A stretch of DNA of 64,000 nucleotides from Nocardia asteroides (lineage in GTDB: Bacteria > Actinomycetota > Actinomycetes > Mycobacteriales > Mycobacteriaceae), in assembly GCF_021183625.1 (NCBI RefSeq), contig NZ_CP089214.1, positions 992,001 through 1,056,000 on the forward strand, in the 5' to 3' direction. Position 1 is the first letter of the stretch. Every line of letters starts with the position of its first letter. The translations under genes were made by a program, and so were the position numbers. Positions 62,767-64,000 of the stretch are shown here, piece by piece. The notes below the pieces were generated by a model. It was not told the origin of the DNA. It did not search any database and saw only the letters and a program-made list of their open reading frames with translations.

Positions 62767-64000
62767 TGCGCCTCCTGTTTCCGGGCTGCGATGGTGGCGG
62801 CGAGATCGGCGTGCAGCCGTTCGGCCAGTGCCCGTGGCGTCGGATCGGCCAGGAAGACCTCGACCGCGATCGTCGTTCCGGAGACGACGGCGAGCCGGTT
62901 GCGCAACTCCAGGATCGACAGGGACGTCAGACCGATCGCGGCGAGCGCGGTGTCGACATCGATCCGCTCCGGCGTCTCGGCGTGCAGGATCTCCTGCAGT
63001 TGCCGCTGGACCAGGGTGAGAACGCGGTGCGGACGAGCGGATGGCTCCGTTGCCACCCACTCGTCGCGGAACTGCTCGGCCGCCGCGGCGAACGGTCCCG
63101 GCTCCGGGTGCTCGGCCGCTCCGGCCGCAGTCCCGGCCTGCGGATACTGCGGTCCGTGCCAGTAGTGCCGGTGCGCGAAGGCATAGGTGGGCAGATCGAT
63201 CGGGCGCGCACCGGAGCCGGCGTACACCGCGCCCCAGTCCACCGCGACGCCGCGTACCCATGCTCTGGCCGCCGCGCGCAGCAGGTCTTCGGCCGCGCGC
63301 TCGGGCGAGAGGTGCGAGGCGACCGCGACGCAGCGGGCGTCGGTGAGGCACTCGTAGCTCATACCCGCCAGCACATCGCCGGGGCCGACCTCGAGCAGTG
63401 TGGTGACGCCGGCGTCCACCGCGAACCGCACACTGTCGGCGAAGCGCACCGTATGCCTGGCCTGCGTGACCCAGTAGTCGGGCGCGGTGAGTTCGCGCGT
63501 GGTGGCGAGCTCACCGGTGACGTTGGAGATCAACGGGATCGAGGACGGCTTCAGCTCGACCCCGGTGAGCACCGCACGGAACTCGTCCAGCAGCTCGTCG
63601 AGGTGCGGTGAATGGAAGGCCCGGTCGACCCGGAGCTTCTTGGTTCGCCTGCCGCGCTCGCGCCACGCCGTGGCGATCGCCGCGACCGCGTCCACGTCGC
63701 CGGAGACGACGGTGGAGTTCGGGCCGTTGCTCGCCGCTACCGACACACGGGATTCGACGCCTGCCAACGACTCCACCGTCTCGGCCAGCGACGCGCGCAG
63801 CGATACCATCGCGCCGGGAACGAGGCGTTGCATGAGCCGGCCACGCACCGCGACCACCTCGGCCGCGTCGGGCAGCGAGAACACCCCGCCGAGGTAGGCC
63901 GCGGCCAATTCGCCGATCGAGTGCCCGATCAGATAGTTGGCGGTCACCCCCCAGGATTCGAGGACGCGATAGGTGGCGACCTCGATGCTGAAGAGGGCGG
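62763..64000 (-). CDS. type I polyketide synthase, C-terminal AT-ACP part (partial)
   Basis: The frame stays open to the window edge, so the N-terminus lies outside. Visible is most of an acyltransferase domain: nucleophile Ser in IGHSIGE (codon at 63918-63920) and RAFHSPHLDELL. GHSIGE and AFH are the malonyl-CoA-specific pattern. Then comes a carrier domain with phosphopantetheine Ser in GLTSLSILELRNRL (codon at 62922-62924; Thr replaces the usual Asp). It ends at 62763 with a 23-residue tail and no thioesterase or reductase domain. Coupled to the AfsA-like gene. Confidence 0.95.
   Translation of the reverse strand, partial: ALFSIEVATYRVLESWGVTANYLIGHSIGELAAAYLGGVFSLPDAAEVVAVRGRLMQRLVPGAMVSLRASLAETVESLAGVESRVSVAASNGPNSTVVSGDVDAVAAIATAWRERGRRTKKLRVDRAFHSPHLDELLDEFRAVLTGVELKPSSIPLISNVTGELATTRELTAPDYWVTQARHTVRFADSVRFAVDAGVTTLLEVGPGDVLAGMSYECLTDARCVAVASHLSPERAAEDLLRAAARAWVRGVAVDWGAVYAGSGARPIDLPTYAFAHRHYWHGPQYPQAGTAAGAAEHPEPGPFAAAAEQFRDEWVATEPSARPHRVLTLVQRQLQEILHAETPERIDVDTALAAIGLTSLSILELRNRLAVVSGTTIAVEVFLADPTPRALAERLHADLAATIAARKQEAQ

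Noticed and set aside
1..64000. tRNA, rRNA, CRISPR arrays, insertion sequences, phage attachment sites
   Set aside because: None seen by eye on either strand; a tRNA scan and a transposase search would settle this.

Overview
The window is very GC-rich and gene-dense, with many GTG starts and overlapping start/stop codons. An MspA-type porin (13.8 kb), an antigen-85-like secreted esterase (21.1 kb), a KasA/KasB-like ketosynthase (9.1 kb), many acyl-CoA enzymes and an eukaryote-style fused acyl-CoA carboxylase point to a mycolic-acid-containing actinobacterium, most likely Nocardia or a close relative. This is an inference from gene content. I see no rRNA, tRNA, CRISPR array or insertion sequence.

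Layout. 0-13.8 kb: MFS exporter, DHFR-fold reductase, hydroxyacyl-CoA dehydrogenase, the 1819-residue carboxylase, a ketosynthase, then arginine antiporter plus arginine deiminase. 13.8-29.3 kb: envelope proteins and regulators. These include a GNAT/ADP-ribosylglycohydrolase/GNAT fusion, a class III cyclase, a TetR/nitroreductase pair with twin operators, an RsbQ-RsbP-like stress pair, an Ag85-like esterase with a MarR regulator, a serine-hydrolase-like lipoprotein that lacks its catalytic motif, and a two-component system. 29.3-38.2 kb: SLATT-like membrane protein, tandem acyl-CoA dehydrogenase, SDR, a P450 without the ExxR motif next to a phosphotransferase, a universal stress protein and a PPOX-fold protein.

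38.3-43.7 kb is the least explained part. Five overlapping or near-overlapping genes on the minus strand match the conserved but uncharacterised STM4015-STM4014-STM4013-STM4012-STM4011 cassette: a leucine-rich-repeat protein, an ATP-grasp protein, an alkaline-phosphatase-superfamily enzyme and two radical SAM enzymes. A GerW/YtfJ-like membrane protein follows 25 bases downstream.

44-64 kb looks like the left part of a biosynthetic gene cluster that runs off the right edge. It has an acyl-CoA ligase, a SARP activator, SDRs, a TetR regulator, a flavin monooxygenase, a gene remnant of a thioesterase, an aldehyde dehydrogenase, an MFS exporter, a FabH-type ketosynthase, a PadR regulator, an acyl-ACP thioesterase, a second acyl ligase, an FAD oxidoreductase, an AfsA-like double-hotdog protein and the AT-ACP end of a type I polyketide synthase. 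The last three are translationally coupled, and the PKS shows no thioesterase domain. This suggests that the AfsA-like protein may take the beta-ketoacyl chain from the terminal carrier domain.
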